Source: CAIOZA01 sp964464375
GTDB taxonomy: Bacteria > Bacteroidota > Ignavibacteria > Kapaibacteriales > UBA2268
Length of the DNA: 64,000 bases
Direction: 5' to 3'
Assembly (NCBI GenBank): GCA_964464375.1
Contig: CAYXFU010000005.1
Span: 68,413-132,412 of the forward strand
Shown here one piece after another: positions 37,548 to 46,253 of this stretch. A model generated the notes under the pieces. It was not told the origin of the DNA, made no database searches, and saw only the letters and a list, made by a program, of their open reading frames with translations. The position numbers and the translations under genes were made by a program. Numbering within the stretch: the stretch's first letter is position 1; each line of letters starts with the position of its first letter.

Positions 37548-38312
37548 TTATTTATTATATAAGCCCAGTAATTTAAAATCATTAACTGAAGCTCCTATAG
37601 CAACATTGAGAAGCGGATAAAGCTCATTTAGCTTCTCATCAAATTCTTTTAAACCAGAAATATCGAATTTAGGGTCATTTATAATTTTAGTGTAATTGCG
37701 CCTGATGGGTAGGTCTAATATTGAATAAACCTTTTCATACCCTGCAATTCTGTAAGAAAGATTTTTTAGAGGGATTGAAAATAATTGTCCCAATCTTAAG
37801 CAGATGTGATATGCATAAAATTTAAAGTTACGAAATTCTAAACAACCGGATTTATCGTTAATGAATTTTTGGAAATAATCCAAATCGAGCTTTAAACCAT
37901 AAGAATAAGATAATAATGTGAAGAGCCGTTTGAGTTTACGCTTCGAAAAATACTCTTTCAAAAATTCATCTCTCGAATCTCTTGTATTAATTTCAAGATT
38001 GTATGACTCATAAAGCTGATCCATTTGCTCAGATTTTTGGAGATAATCAAGTTGGAGCTGACAAGTGTACTCATAAAGAGCACGAATTTTTTCCGCGATT
38101 AATGAGGAAGAATGATCATCAATTTTAACTTCTAGAATTGTTGATTCACACCAAGACTCAAACGATGGAATTCCGGGATATAAAGATCTGTATATCTCTC
38201 TATCAATCATTGATATGATGTCATCCATCTGCTCTGTTAATTCCGGATTTAATTCATCGCTTCTTAGACGAACTAATCTCCTATTGATATCGTATTTGAT
38301 GTCTTGTTTCAT
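37548..38312 (-). CDS. Unrecognised 254-residue protein
   Basis: A mainly helical, charged, cytoplasmic protein without signal or membrane segments (MKQDIKYDINRRLVRLRSDEL... at the start, RKLKRLFTLLSYSYGLKLDLDYFQKF in the middle, LFSIPLKNLSYRIAGYEKVY later). I do not recognise the family. Gene order, direction and shared operator sequences link it to the 37214 gene, 49 bases downstream. Its upstream region holds three 12-base tandem copies of the operator unit next to a TATCTTTG -7 element. It might be the effector and the smaller protein the regulator, or the reverse. Confidence 0.6.
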   Translation of the reverse strand: MKQDIKYDINRRLVRLRSDELNPELTEQMDDIISMIDREIYRSLYPGIPSFESWCESTILEVKIDDHSSSLIAEKIRALYEYTCQLQLDYLQKSEQMDQLYESYNLEINTRDSRDEFLKEYFSKRKLKRLFTLLSYSYGLKLDLDYFQKFINDKSGCLEFRNFKFYAYHICLRLGQLFSIPLKNLSYRIAGYEKVYSILDLPIRRNYTKIINDPKFDISGLKEFDEKLNELYPLLNVAIGASVNDFKLLGLYNK

Positions 38313-38345
38313 GCTTTTGCTTTAGAGAAAAATTATGGAATTAAT

Positions 38346-38388
38346 TGTTTAGTGAACTGTTCAGTCAATAGTTCAGTGAACAAAGATA
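38346..38388. promoter_or_regulatory. Tandem operators and promoter of the 37548 gene
   Basis: Three adjacent 12-base units occur at 38346-38357 (TGTTTAGTGAAC), 38358-38369 (TGTTCAGTCAAT) and 38370-38381 (AGTTCAGTGAAC). Each centres on the 11-base palindrome GTTCA-N-TGAAC. The last abuts the minus-strand -7 element TATCTTTG (38388-38381). The same unit builds the operator at 37517-37540. Confidence 0.8.
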
Positions 38389-38414
38389 ATGAATATGTTG
38401 AATTAATAGAAATT

Positions 38415-38457
38415 AAAAAGACACCACAAAGAAAAGAGAAATTCTGCTTTGTGGTGT
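38415..38457 (-). terminator. Terminator of the YfiR/histidine kinase transcript
   Basis: On the minus strand ACACCACAAAG and CTTTGTGGTGT form an 11-pair stem followed by CTTTTT. It separates the kinase operon from the downstream operator-controlled pair. Confidence 0.85.
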
Positions 38458-38529
38458 GGCTGAAGAAAATAGTAGAATAATATTTTTTACATTTTTACAT
38501 ATTTACTTACTTTGCCGCCCACTCTTAAA

Positions 38530-38715
38530 AAATATAATCCTGGAACTAAGACAGAGACATTTTTCATTCATTGAAAACAGAATTTGCGTATCACAGAAAT
38601 TTTTCGCCAAGATCGGAAGCAGAATTAGCCTTATTTGAATATATTGAAGTTTTTTATGACAGACAAAGATTACAAATGCTAATCCATAATTTGAGTTTAA
38701 TGATATTCCGGATTT
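38530..38715 (+). pseudogene. IS3-family transposase remnant (OrfB C-terminus)
   Basis: In the plus-strand frame the sequence reads DIFHSLKTEFAYHRNF, then SEAELALFEYIEVFYDRQRLQ and NLSLMIF, the typical end of an IS3 OrfB integrase (usual form: ...SLKTE, EAxxALFEYIEVFYNRQRLHSALGYLSP). The upstream catalytic DDE region is absent and the motif after RQRL is degraded, so only a relic is left, tucked between the kinase gene and its terminator. Confidence 0.8.
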
Positions 38716-38721
38716 GCTTTC

Positions 38722-40971
38722 CTATATATAATGTTTCAAAACATCATATAATTGTTCTTTGGTATATGGTTTTGATAAGTAATCTGAGAAACCATAATCT
38801 AGCATTTTTTCTTTGTCTTGTTCAAAAGCGTAGGCTGTTATCGCAATAATTGGAACACTTTTATTGAATAGCTTAATTTCATTTAATGCTTCAACACCAT
38901 CCATAACCTGCATTTTAATGTCCATCAGAATCAAGTCAAATTGGCTATTTCTACATAAAGTTACAGCTTCCATTCCATTCTTAGCATGAACAATTTCCAC
39001 TTTTGATTTCCTGAGAATTTTCTCTAAATACCTAAAATTAATGTTTTCATCCTCAGCTACCAATATTTTCTTATTCTCAAAATTTGACATTAACTGTGAT
39101 GATCCACCCGTATTGACTGTCCTCATCGACTTAATGGTTGGCCTCTGCAATGGGATTGAAAAATAGAATGATGAACCGGATTCTATTTCTGATTCTGCCC
39201 ATATTCTGCCACCCATATTCTCGACGAACCCCTTGCAAATAGCTAAACCTAATCCAGTACCTCCATATTGCCTCGAAAGAGAGCCATCTGCTTGTCTGAA
39301 CCTCTCAAATATTATTCCCAAATTCTCACTTGCTATGCCGATTCCTGTGTCTTTTACGTAGAAGATAACAACCTTATGATCAATTTTATAACCGAAGGTA
39401 ATATTGCCATGATCTGTAAATTTAATAGCATTCATTATAAGGTTTGTTAGTATTTGCTTTATTTTAGAACTGTCAATTTTAATTATAGAATCATTTAACG
39501 CTAATTGACATTCATAGGTTAGATTGAGCCCTTTTTTGAGAGCTTCCTCGCTCAGTAGATCATAAACATCTTTAAGAAGGTCGTTCATAATAGTATCATT
39601 AGAATTAATGATAATCTGTCCGGATTCAATTTTGGATACATCAATAATATCATTAATAATAGATAATAGTTGTTTAGAACTATTTTGAATAACATTAACA
39701 CATTCTACTTTCTCATCATTATCCAGGTCATCAGCTAAAAGAAGCTGTGAAAATCCTATTATCCCATTCATAGGAGTCCGTATCTCATGGGACATGTTTG
39801 CAAGGAAAGCTGACTTGAGCTGATCGCTCTCATTAGCTTTATCGATAGCTAATTTTAATTCTTCATTCTTTTTGATAATGATTGCTTCAGACTGTTTTCT
39901 TACAGTGATATCAACCGCAAGAATCGATAATTTGACAACGTCTGAATTTTTATCAAATAATGGCTGAAGATATAAATCATAGATCTTGCTCTCATCTTCC
40001 ATTTCAATACGAACCAGATCCATTTTCGAAATAGCACTTTCAATACTAAATTTAACAATTTTTGTTAAATTTTTATGAATTTTTTGATAAATATTGGATT
40101 GATCATCCAAATCTCGGCTATAAAAAAAATGTTCAATGAATGAAGTATTTGCAACAATTATTTTTCCAAATTTATCTATAAGACATACTGATTCAGGGTT
40201 TGATTCAATAAATGATTTTAGAGCTTTCTCAGATTCAATCAGCTCATTCTGAGTAGTTTCCATCTCATTATTTTTTGTATTAATAACCATAAGCATATTG
40301 TTAAATTCGAGGAATAGATGGCTGATTTCATCTGATCCTTGAATTTCAATCTGAACACTATAATCATTATTTTTCGATATAGCCTTTGTCGTCTTTGCCA
40401 AATGTAGAATTGGTCCTGAAATAAATTTTTGCAGTCTTAAAGCCAGGATCAAAGAAGCTATCAGAAGCAGGGCATAAACAACAACCATTGCTAAAATGAA
40501 ATTATTTATTTTAGCTTTCAATTCATCAGTTGATACAATTAATGTCACATTGCCAACTCTTTCATTATTTATAAAGATTGGTTCGTTATAATAAAAATAT
40601 CCATTAATAAACTGATATGAAGAGTTATAAGCTTTAATATCAATAATAGTGATAGTATTTGAATCTCTTTGATACGACGAGAATATGTCACCGGATTTAT
40701 CGATTACACGACAATTAATAATATTCCTGAAACTGCTTAAATTTTTCAGAACTTTATTTGCGCCTTCCTTATCATTAAAATCAATCGGAGAGATTAAATT
40801 CTGACTAATGAATTTGGCTTTTACAGAAATATCATTAACAAGATCTTCCTTGTACAATTTTGTATTTACAAAATACAATATGAATATACCTGCCAATATA
40901 GTTATGGAGTTTATCCCCATAATCAATATAAGCAACTTACTCTTTATCGAATATTTCTCAAAAAAGTTCAT
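38722..40971 (-). CDS. Hybrid sensor histidine kinase with CHASE8-like sensor
   Basis: The 749-residue membrane protein has a TM helix (about 13-35), an extracytoplasmic domain (36-156) resembling CHASE8 (SQNLISPIDFNDKEGANKVLKNLSSFRNIINCRVIDKSGDIFSSYQRD), a second TM (157-179), HAMP, a PAS-like region (250-360), HisKA with ANMSHEIRTPMNG (His395), HATPase (NLIMNAIKF, DTGIGI, GGTGLGLAI) and a C-terminal receiver with Asp684 (ILMDIKM). It autophosphorylates and could pass phosphate to its own receiver. Its ATG overlaps the stop of the upstream YfiR-like gene by one base (TAATG), so translation is coupled. It lacks a GGDEF domain. Confidence 0.9.
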   Translation of the reverse strand: MNFFEKYSIKSKLLILIMGINSITILAGIFILYFVNTKLYKEDLVNDISVKAKFISQNLISPIDFNDKEGANKVLKNLSSFRNIINCRVIDKSGDIFSSYQRDSNTITIIDIKAYNSSYQFINGYFYYNEPIFINNERVGNVTLIVSTDELKAKINNFILAMVVVYALLLIASLILALRLQKFISGPILHLAKTTKAISKNNDYSVQIEIQGSDEISHLFLEFNNMLMVINTKNNEMETTQNELIESEKALKSFIESNPESVCLIDKFGKIIVANTSFIEHFFYSRDLDDQSNIYQKIHKNLTKIVKFSIESAISKMDLVRIEMEDESKIYDLYLQPLFDKNSDVVKLSILAVDITVRKQSEAIIIKKNEELKLAIDKANESDQLKSAFLANMSHEIRTPMNGIIGFSQLLLADDLDNDEKVECVNVIQNSSKQLLSIINDIIDVSKIESGQIIINSNDTIMNDLLKDVYDLLSEEALKKGLNLTYECQLALNDSIIKIDSSKIKQILTNLIMNAIKFTDHGNITFGYKIDHKVVIFYVKDTGIGIASENLGIIFERFRQADGSLSRQYGGTGLGLAICKGFVENMGGRIWAESEIESGSSFYFSIPLQRPTIKSMRTVNTGGSSQLMSNFENKKILVAEDENINFRYLEKILRKSKVEIVHAKNGMEAVTLCRNSQFDLILMDIKMQVMDGVEALNEIKLFNKSVPIIAITAYAFEQDKEKMLDYGFSDYLSKPYTKEQLYDVLKHYI

Positions 40972-41513
40972 TAATTTATTACCCTCTTAGCCAGTTTTAA
41001 TAGTTGATAACTTGCCTTAAGTCCTGCTTTTCTCATATATAATTCGTTAATGTCGAATTTTACATTACTACCTTCGATATACATATTTATCATAATGCCA
41101 TAATTAACAAAATTTGAATTGTCAGACACAGTTAATATCGGCTTTGATCCAATTTGAGTAATTATTTTTGCAATACTTTTTCTTTCATCTGAGCAAATAA
41201 ATAAGATATTGCAATCTGATATCTGGCTAATCTCATCACATTTTGTGATTCTTATTGATTTTTCTTTGATCTTGATTTTGATTGCTAGATTTTCCAGATT
41301 GCTAATTATAGGACTATCACCATAAACTGCGATTACAAACGACTTTGATATGTTATTAACATCAGAATTTGTGGGCCATTCAATATAACGTGTGAATCTT
41401 TCAACAAACAGAGACTTAACATAGTATTCATCATTACTTGAGTTAACGAAAGCACCAGTAAATAGAAATAAAATGAGTAAAATCAAATATGTATATTTTT
41501 CGGAAAATTTCAA
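40971..41513 (-). CDS. YfiR-like periplasmic protein (DUF4154)
   Basis: This 180-residue protein has a signal peptide (ILLILFLFTGAFVNSS) and the YfiR/DUF4154 pattern: YYVKSLFVERFTRYIEWP near residues 30-47, DCNILFICSDERKS, LTVSDNSNFVNYGIMINMYIEGSNVKFDINELYMRKAGLKASYQLLKLA. YfiR-type proteins are periplasmic regulators of inner-membrane signalling proteins with CHASE8 sensors, as in the YfiN system. Here the coupled partner is a histidine kinase. No YfiB gene is nearby. Confidence 0.87.
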   Translation of the reverse strand: MKFSEKYTYLILLILFLFTGAFVNSSNDEYYVKSLFVERFTRYIEWPTNSDVNNISKSFVIAVYGDSPIISNLENLAIKIKIKEKSIRITKCDEISQISDCNILFICSDERKSIAKIITQIGSKPILTVSDNSNFVNYGIMINMYIEGSNVKFDINELYMRKAGLKASYQLLKLAKRVIN

Positions 41514-41671
41514 GGTAATATCTAATTAAAATAAAAAAAAATAGAAGAAACACTCTTTTTCAATTGGCTTGGTTTTCATATCACTTATCGGAATTTTCTC
41601 TAAGAACTTAAATTATTGATTAATAATGAACTCTTCTGCCTGATCATTTTTATTTTTTATTCAAAGTGTAC

Positions 41672-41679
41672 TATATTTG
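41672..41679 (+). promoter_or_regulatory. Promoter -7 element (TATATTTG) of the TPR gene
   Basis: TATATTTG fits the TAnnTTTG consensus and lies 44 bases before the ATG at 41724. Confidence 0.6.
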
Positions 41680-41723
41680 TAAAATCTATAATATAGTCTT
41701 TAAATTTATTTAGTGGTGTGCCG

Positions 41724-43325
41724 ATGAAAATTACTTTTTTAATTTTACTGATAGCGTTTCAAACTTTAGTGGCAGGAATCGATGTCAAAACTCTTGAAAT
41801 GCAGACTAAGAGCACTCAATATCCTGAATTACTCAACGTGTTGTTTAATATTTCGATTCACCATTACATAACTAACGATTCAATCAATTTATCTAAATAT
41901 GCTAATATTGCTCTTAATTTGACAGAAAAACATAGTGATATGTTTCGTAGAATTGATGCTCTGAATAATCTTTCTTTTGTTTTATCCTATCGTGACCACA
42001 AAAAGGCAAAAGAATACGCTGAGGAAGCATATAAGCTTGCTGTCGAAAACTCATATTCCTATGGTCAATGCCTTGCTCTATTTTTGAAAGCCTGTTCAAT
42101 TGAAACCGAAGAGCCAGCCAAATCATTGGAATTATATCAACAAGCAATTAACCTGGCTATTTCAACAGGCAGAAATGACATTAAAGCTTTGTCTGAAGCT
42201 GCTATTGGAGATTACTACTCAAGAAAAGGTTCAATTTCTAATGCCCTGAAATATTACATCAGTGCGATAAGAGTATTCGAGAAACTCCCTGATCTAAACA
42301 CAAACTTGATGTTCAAATATCTCCATGGAGAGTTATTGAATAATCTTGGAGTAAGTTACAAAAAATTAAAAAATCACAATGAAGCAATCAATTATTATGA
42401 GAAATATAAATCAATTTCCGTTGAAATGGAAAATGTTTGGGGAACTTCTGTGGCTCTTAATAATCTTGGAGTAATCTATTACAACCAAAATGATTATAAA
42501 TCAGCTATATCAAATTTTAATGAAGCAAGGATTCAATTTCAGAAAATTGGTGCAGTATCTCTAATACCGACCATTGACAATAATCTTGGTAATATTTATT
42601 CAACTCTCGGAAGTTTTGTGGAATCACAGAAATACTATGAGTCAGCTTTATCTCAATTTAAAGTTCTCAATAATGATATTGGAATTGCCAGGTGCCTTGC
42701 TAGTCTTGGAGATCTTTATCTTTTGATGAAAAAGTATCCTGAGTCCAGAAAAATGTTTCAATCTGCTATCGATGTAATAAAAGACAAAGACTTGGAGATA
42801 CAAACAGCTTCCTATCTTGGTCTATCTTCCGTTTACGATTCTATAAAACAGTATTCCGAGGCCTTTCATTATTATAAAATTTACACTAAACTTAAAGATA
42901 GCTTGTCGAATAATGTAAAGTCTGAAGAGATAACATTAATGACTCAGGGCTATAAAGAAGAAAAGCTACTGGAAACAAAGGATAGATTAAGGCAAGAAGA
43001 AGAAAAGAAACAAAATGAAGCAAAAGCAAGAAAACATAATCTTGAATATATGGGAATATTGATTATTATCCTATTCAGTTTTTCTTTCATCTTTTTTTAC
43101 GGCAAATTAAAAATTTCCACCACTCGCTTAGAAAGTATTGTTTTTATTGCACTTTTATTTTTGTTTACTTTTATTTCTGTAATGACTGATCCTTTTGTGG
43201 ATAATCTTACTAAAGGAGATCCATTATTCAAATTATTGATCAATGCATTATTAGCGTTGGTACTTACTCCTCTTGACACTTTTCTAGAGAAAATTATCCG
43301 GAGGAGAGTTATTGCACCGAATTAA
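41724..43325 (+). CDS. Exported TPR protein with C-terminal membrane segments
   Basis: The 533-residue protein (start ATG at 41724, just after an in-frame GTG at 41718) has a signal-like N-terminus, then six to nine tetratricopeptide repeats (LNNLGVSYKKLKNHNEAINYYEKYKSIS, LNNLGVIYYNQNDYKSAISNFNEARIQF, NNLGNIYSTLGSFVESQKYYESALSQF). A charged helix (EEKLLETKDRLRQEEEKKQNEAKARKHNLE) and about three membrane helices (from EYMGILIIILFSFSFIFFYG) follow. Proteins of this form often carry a histidine kinase or HTH module after the TM; this one does not. It is convergent with a LuxR response regulator six bases away. Confidence 0.8.
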   Translation: MKITFLILLIAFQTLVAGIDVKTLEMQTKSTQYPELLNVLFNISIHHYITNDSINLSKYANIALNLTEKHSDMFRRIDALNNLSFVLSYRDHKKAKEYAEEAYKLAVENSYSYGQCLALFLKACSIETEEPAKSLELYQQAINLAISTGRNDIKALSEAAIGDYYSRKGSISNALKYYISAIRVFEKLPDLNTNLMFKYLHGELLNNLGVSYKKLKNHNEAINYYEKYKSISVEMENVWGTSVALNNLGVIYYNQNDYKSAISNFNEARIQFQKIGAVSLIPTIDNNLGNIYSTLGSFVESQKYYESALSQFKVLNNDIGIARCLASLGDLYLLMKKYPESRKMFQSAIDVIKDKDLEIQTASYLGLSSVYDSIKQYSEAFHYYKIYTKLKDSLSNNVKSEEITLMTQGYKEEKLLETKDRLRQEEEKKQNEAKARKHNLEYMGILIIILFSFSFIFFYGKLKISTTRLESIVFIALLFLFTFISVMTDPFVDNLTKGDPLFKLLINALLALVLTPLDTFLEKIIRRRVIAPN

Positions 43326-43330
43326 CAAGA

Positions 43331-44044
43331 TTAAGACTCATTCTCAAGAATTAATTGTGCGGCTGAATAAATACCTGCATGATCTTCGGTTCCTAACTTG
43401 GAATATAGATTCTTACGATACGTATTGACAGTAAACTTGCTGATATTAAGTGTCTTGGCTATTTCAGCACTAGTATATCTTAAGCCAACATATCTTAATA
43501 CCTCAAATTCTCTTTCTGTCAAACTCGCTTTGATAGTAGTATAATCTATTGTTTTAGATGCGTGATTGAACTCAAAATTTTCAGTTCTGTTTAATTCATT
43601 TCTTGAAAAATCTTTAATTAAATCAATGATTTTCTCAAATACCGCATTGCTAAATGCATGATTACCGTTGTATGTTCTTTCAATAGCTTTAGCAAGATCA
43701 TTTTGATTAATATCTTTAAATATTAATCCGTCTGCATCACCGGCAAGGGATTTCAATATAGTATCCTTTTCGTCACTTATTGTCAGCATCAATATTTTGA
43801 TTTTAGGATAATTTTTCTTCACATAGTTAAGTACCTCAAAACCATTCATCTCTGGCATATATATATCGAGAAGAATAACATCTACTGCTTCATTCTGTAA
43901 ATAATCCAAAGCTTCCTGACCGCTATTAGCAATCTCAGATACTGTTATATTCTGAGCATTCATTAGCATTGCTTTTGTCCCATAAGCCGACATTTCATGG
44001 TCGTCAACAACCATAACTCTAATTCGGTTATTCTTTTGATCCAT
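43331..44044 (-). CDS. NarL/FixJ-type response regulator
   Basis: The 237-residue protein has an N-terminal receiver (VVDDHEMSAYGTKAML, phospho-acceptor Asp60 in VILLDIYMPEMNG, later a conserved Lys in FKDI) and a C-terminal LuxR-type HTH (about 170-220, LTEREFEVLRYVGLRYTSAEIAKTLNISKFTVNTYRKNLYSKLG). It probably works with a kinase not linked to it; the nearest kinase in the window is the hybrid at 38722. No partner is adjacent on its own strand. Confidence 0.92.
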   Translation of the reverse strand: MDQKNNRIRVMVVDDHEMSAYGTKAMLMNAQNITVSEIANSGQEALDYLQNEAVDVILLDIYMPEMNGFEVLNYVKKNYPKIKILMLTISDEKDTILKSLAGDADGLIFKDINQNDLAKAIERTYNGNHAFSNAVFEKIIDLIKDFSRNELNRTENFEFNHASKTIDYTTIKASLTEREFEVLRYVGLRYTSAEIAKTLNISKFTVNTYRKNLYSKLGTEDHAGIYSAAQLILENES

Positions 44045-44389
44045 TTAAGCACCTAAAAAATTATAAAATAAATTTTCTCAAATAAATATTAATAATACAA
44101 ATATAATAAAAAAAACGGAAATAGCTAACTAATTTAAAAAATTAATTCTTTGTTATTATTTAATATTTCATCATATTTGAACTTAGAATACAGTATAAAA
44201 ATGATATTGTTATTCCTTTATTACTTTTAATTAAAATCTATTGTTACGTGCAAAGGCATTAGAACAGTTGTTCCACACGTGATTTTTAACGTACATTGAA
44301 TAGATTATTAAATGTCAGATTTAAAATGTGGAAAATTTGAGCTAACTAATTAATATTAACTCTGATAATAATTCGTTAAATTAACAGCA

Positions 44390-44691
44390 AATGAAAGGAG
44401 CAGGAGTTGTCGTCGATAAAGCGTTTATCGTTTAGTTGTCAAAATTTATTATGTATGAGCATTGTAAACGGCAACAATAAAAATGAGAAAACCTTTGTAT
44501 TGATTATGAGCATGATGGTTGTAAAAGGATGAGCTAAATTTATTATCAAACTTGACATAAAAAAACAAAATATACGATGACTCCGGTTCCATTTTTAAAT
44601 AAAAGATTGATGCGAATGAGAAGAATAAAGGACTAAATTATGCAAATGGATTTGTTTTAACCCCGGCAAAGGATGAGCCGGGGTTTTTTTA
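44390..44691 (+). ncRNA. Candidate small RNA (boundaries provisional)
   Basis: The plus strand ends in a rho-independent terminator without any gene upstream for 1.4 kb on that strand. GGA-containing sites recur (about 44397, 44403, 44527, 44630, 44647, 44671), and the terminator loop contains AAAGGATGA. This could be an RNA or just a bidirectional border signal. No known RNA family was recognised. Confidence 0.3.
44659..44691 (+). terminator. Strong rho-independent terminator (plus strand)
   Basis: AACCCCGGC and GCCGGGGTT form a nine-pair GC-rich stem with loop AAAGGATGA, followed by seven T residues. Confidence 0.9.
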
Positions 44692-44717
44692 TATTTATAG
44701 TTAATAATAGTTAGATT

Positions 44718-46037
44718 TCAGAAATCCTCATACCTTCTTTTCCCAACAAAATGGTAATCTTTTTCTTTCAATGCTTTCTCTACTGCATCTCTCTTTTTAT
44801 AAATAGAAATTGTATTGTAATTCTTGTATGCAATTGCTGATGACATGATGAACGCTGATATAAATACTATTATCATTGTATTGATCATCCATTTTTTTTG
44901 TAATATTTTTTCAAAACAATGAGCGGTATAAATCATTACTAATGGGAAGTAAAGCACTGTGGAATGTCCTCCGGGTGAAGCAACTGAAAACCATGAACTG
45001 GAATACATCAACAAAAATCCCAAAAGAGTTATGTTCTTAATCGCTTTCCATTGTTTAGATGGATTTTCTTTTTTGAAAAGGAATATTATCAGAAATAGCA
45101 ATTGGATTATTCCAAAAATTGTAACGATAACTGTAAATGGTGATGCCCAGAGATAATCCCTAAGAAAGTTGTAACGCTGTGCTGCATCTGCGCCAAAAAA
45201 TCTGGTAGTGTCGAAGCAAGAATAAGCTAAGTATTTGACCAGATAGTTGAAAACTTCTTTGAAATGTTCTACATTAAACTGAATAACTGATGTTGAACTA
45301 ATTCCATTCTGATTCGATAATCCATATTTAAGAAATGTTGGAATAACAAAGACTCCGGTGGTCAGACATCCCAACATGAAATATATGATTCTATTTAATA
45401 TAATTTTGAAATTATTATTCTTGATAAGAAAATAGAATGCTAACAGGATGAACGGGATCAATAGTACCCAGGACATGTGAAGCTGAAAAATCCATAGCAG
45501 AGCAAAGCCAATCATGTAAAAGGACAGCTTTTCAGGGATAATTTTGATTATCAGCATCGGGTAGATTTCAAAAATTCCGATAAAAAATAAAATTGCACCT
45601 GGCACCACATAGGATGGATTGATGATTCTGGAAAAATAGCAAAGTGACCAGGGAGTGATAAAAACCCATATCCAAATAATAAAAGGCTTTACCGATGCTA
45701 CTCTTTTAGTTATATACCAAGCTAAAAAAGCCAGACTTGATGTTAGCAAAATATTTAAAACTACAAATGGACTTTCCGGAATTTCCTTAATAAACCAACC
45801 GGCTGAGACCAAAAATGCCTGCAAGGCTCCGGGTATTTGCGCCTTTGTATAAACAAGATCGGCTCCAAAATATGGGAAAATACCTGTTGTGAAGTATTTC
45901 AATCCTATCAGATAAATCTGTAAAACATCTTCATCGGGATACCAGAATTCAGTTGTAAGACTATACGTTAATCTTAGAGCAAAAATGGAGATTAAGATTG
46001 TAGTCAGATAAAGTAATTTATTTTTTTGCAGATTCAT
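44718..46037 (-). CDS. GT39-like polytopic membrane glycosyltransferase
   Basis: The 439-residue protein has about eleven membrane segments. The first periplasmic loop carries an acidic pair (FWYPDEDVL) as in GT39/ArnT/PMT enzymes that use polyprenyl-phosphate sugars, followed by a K/QIPGALQAF loop and cytoplasmic loops. A helical pattern ending with a short soluble tail matches the dolichyl-phosphate-mannose-protein mannosyltransferase superfamily. Sugar and acceptor are unknown. It is monocistronic on the minus strand and divergent from the FISUMP locus. Confidence 0.75.
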   Translation of the reverse strand: MNLQKNKLLYLTTILISIFALRLTYSLTTEFWYPDEDVLQIYLIGLKYFTTGIFPYFGADLVYTKAQIPGALQAFLVSAGWFIKEIPESPFVVLNILLTSSLAFLAWYITKRVASVKPFIIWIWVFITPWSLCYFSRIINPSYVVPGAILFFIGIFEIYPMLIIKIIPEKLSFYMIGFALLWIFQLHMSWVLLIPFILLAFYFLIKNNNFKIILNRIIYFMLGCLTTGVFVIPTFLKYGLSNQNGISSTSVIQFNVEHFKEVFNYLVKYLAYSCFDTTRFFGADAAQRYNFLRDYLWASPFTVIVTIFGIIQLLFLIIFLFKKENPSKQWKAIKNITLLGFLLMYSSSWFSVASPGGHSTVLYFPLVMIYTAHCFEKILQKKWMINTMIIVFISAFIMSSAIAYKNYNTISIYKKRDAVEKALKEKDYHFVGKRRYEDF

Positions 46038-46204
46038 TTATTATTCCGAAAATGTTTTTGGGTTTTCAAAAATAACTATATTTCTCATCAAAAATTGCAT
46101 ATTCTTTACCATAAGAATCATTTCCTTTGGATCGAAAAAAAATTCAATGATAAAACGTGAATTCAATTTCTTGATTTCTCTTTTTTATTGACAAATAAAG
46201 TCAT

Positions 46205-46212
46205 TATATTTG
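46205..46212 (+). promoter_or_regulatory. Promoter -7 element (TATATTTG) of the FISUMP locus
   Basis: TATATTTG fits TAnnTTTG. It precedes the first truncated FISUMP copy by about 40 bases and could drive the whole tandem array. A TTGACAAA lies 14 bases upstream, closer than usual spacing. Confidence 0.55.
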
Positions 46213-46253
46213 TATCGAATAATGCTATTATCTAATCTTTATAAGGCAATATC

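Larger units (their letters stand above)
44045..44717. other. 673-base gene-free region ending in a strong terminator
   Basis: No protein-like frame longer than about 15 codons is seen. Beside AT-rich sequence it holds a hairpin at 44414-44430 (CGATAAA-GCG-TTTATCG), two copies of AAGGATGAGC (44525-44535 and 44670-44679) and the terminator at 44659-44691. No TAnnTTTG promoter was found by eye, so a plus-strand RNA here is a hypothesis. Confidence 0.55.

Noticed and set aside
38346..38381. CRISPR-like tandem repeats
   Set aside because: The units are 12 bases, contiguous without spacers and overlap a promoter, so they fit operators, not a CRISPR array. No CRISPR array was seen in the window.
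44391..44650. Very short frames in the 44.1-44.7 kb gap
   Set aside because: The longest is about 14-15 codons and shows no conserved pattern; reported as part of a possible RNA instead.
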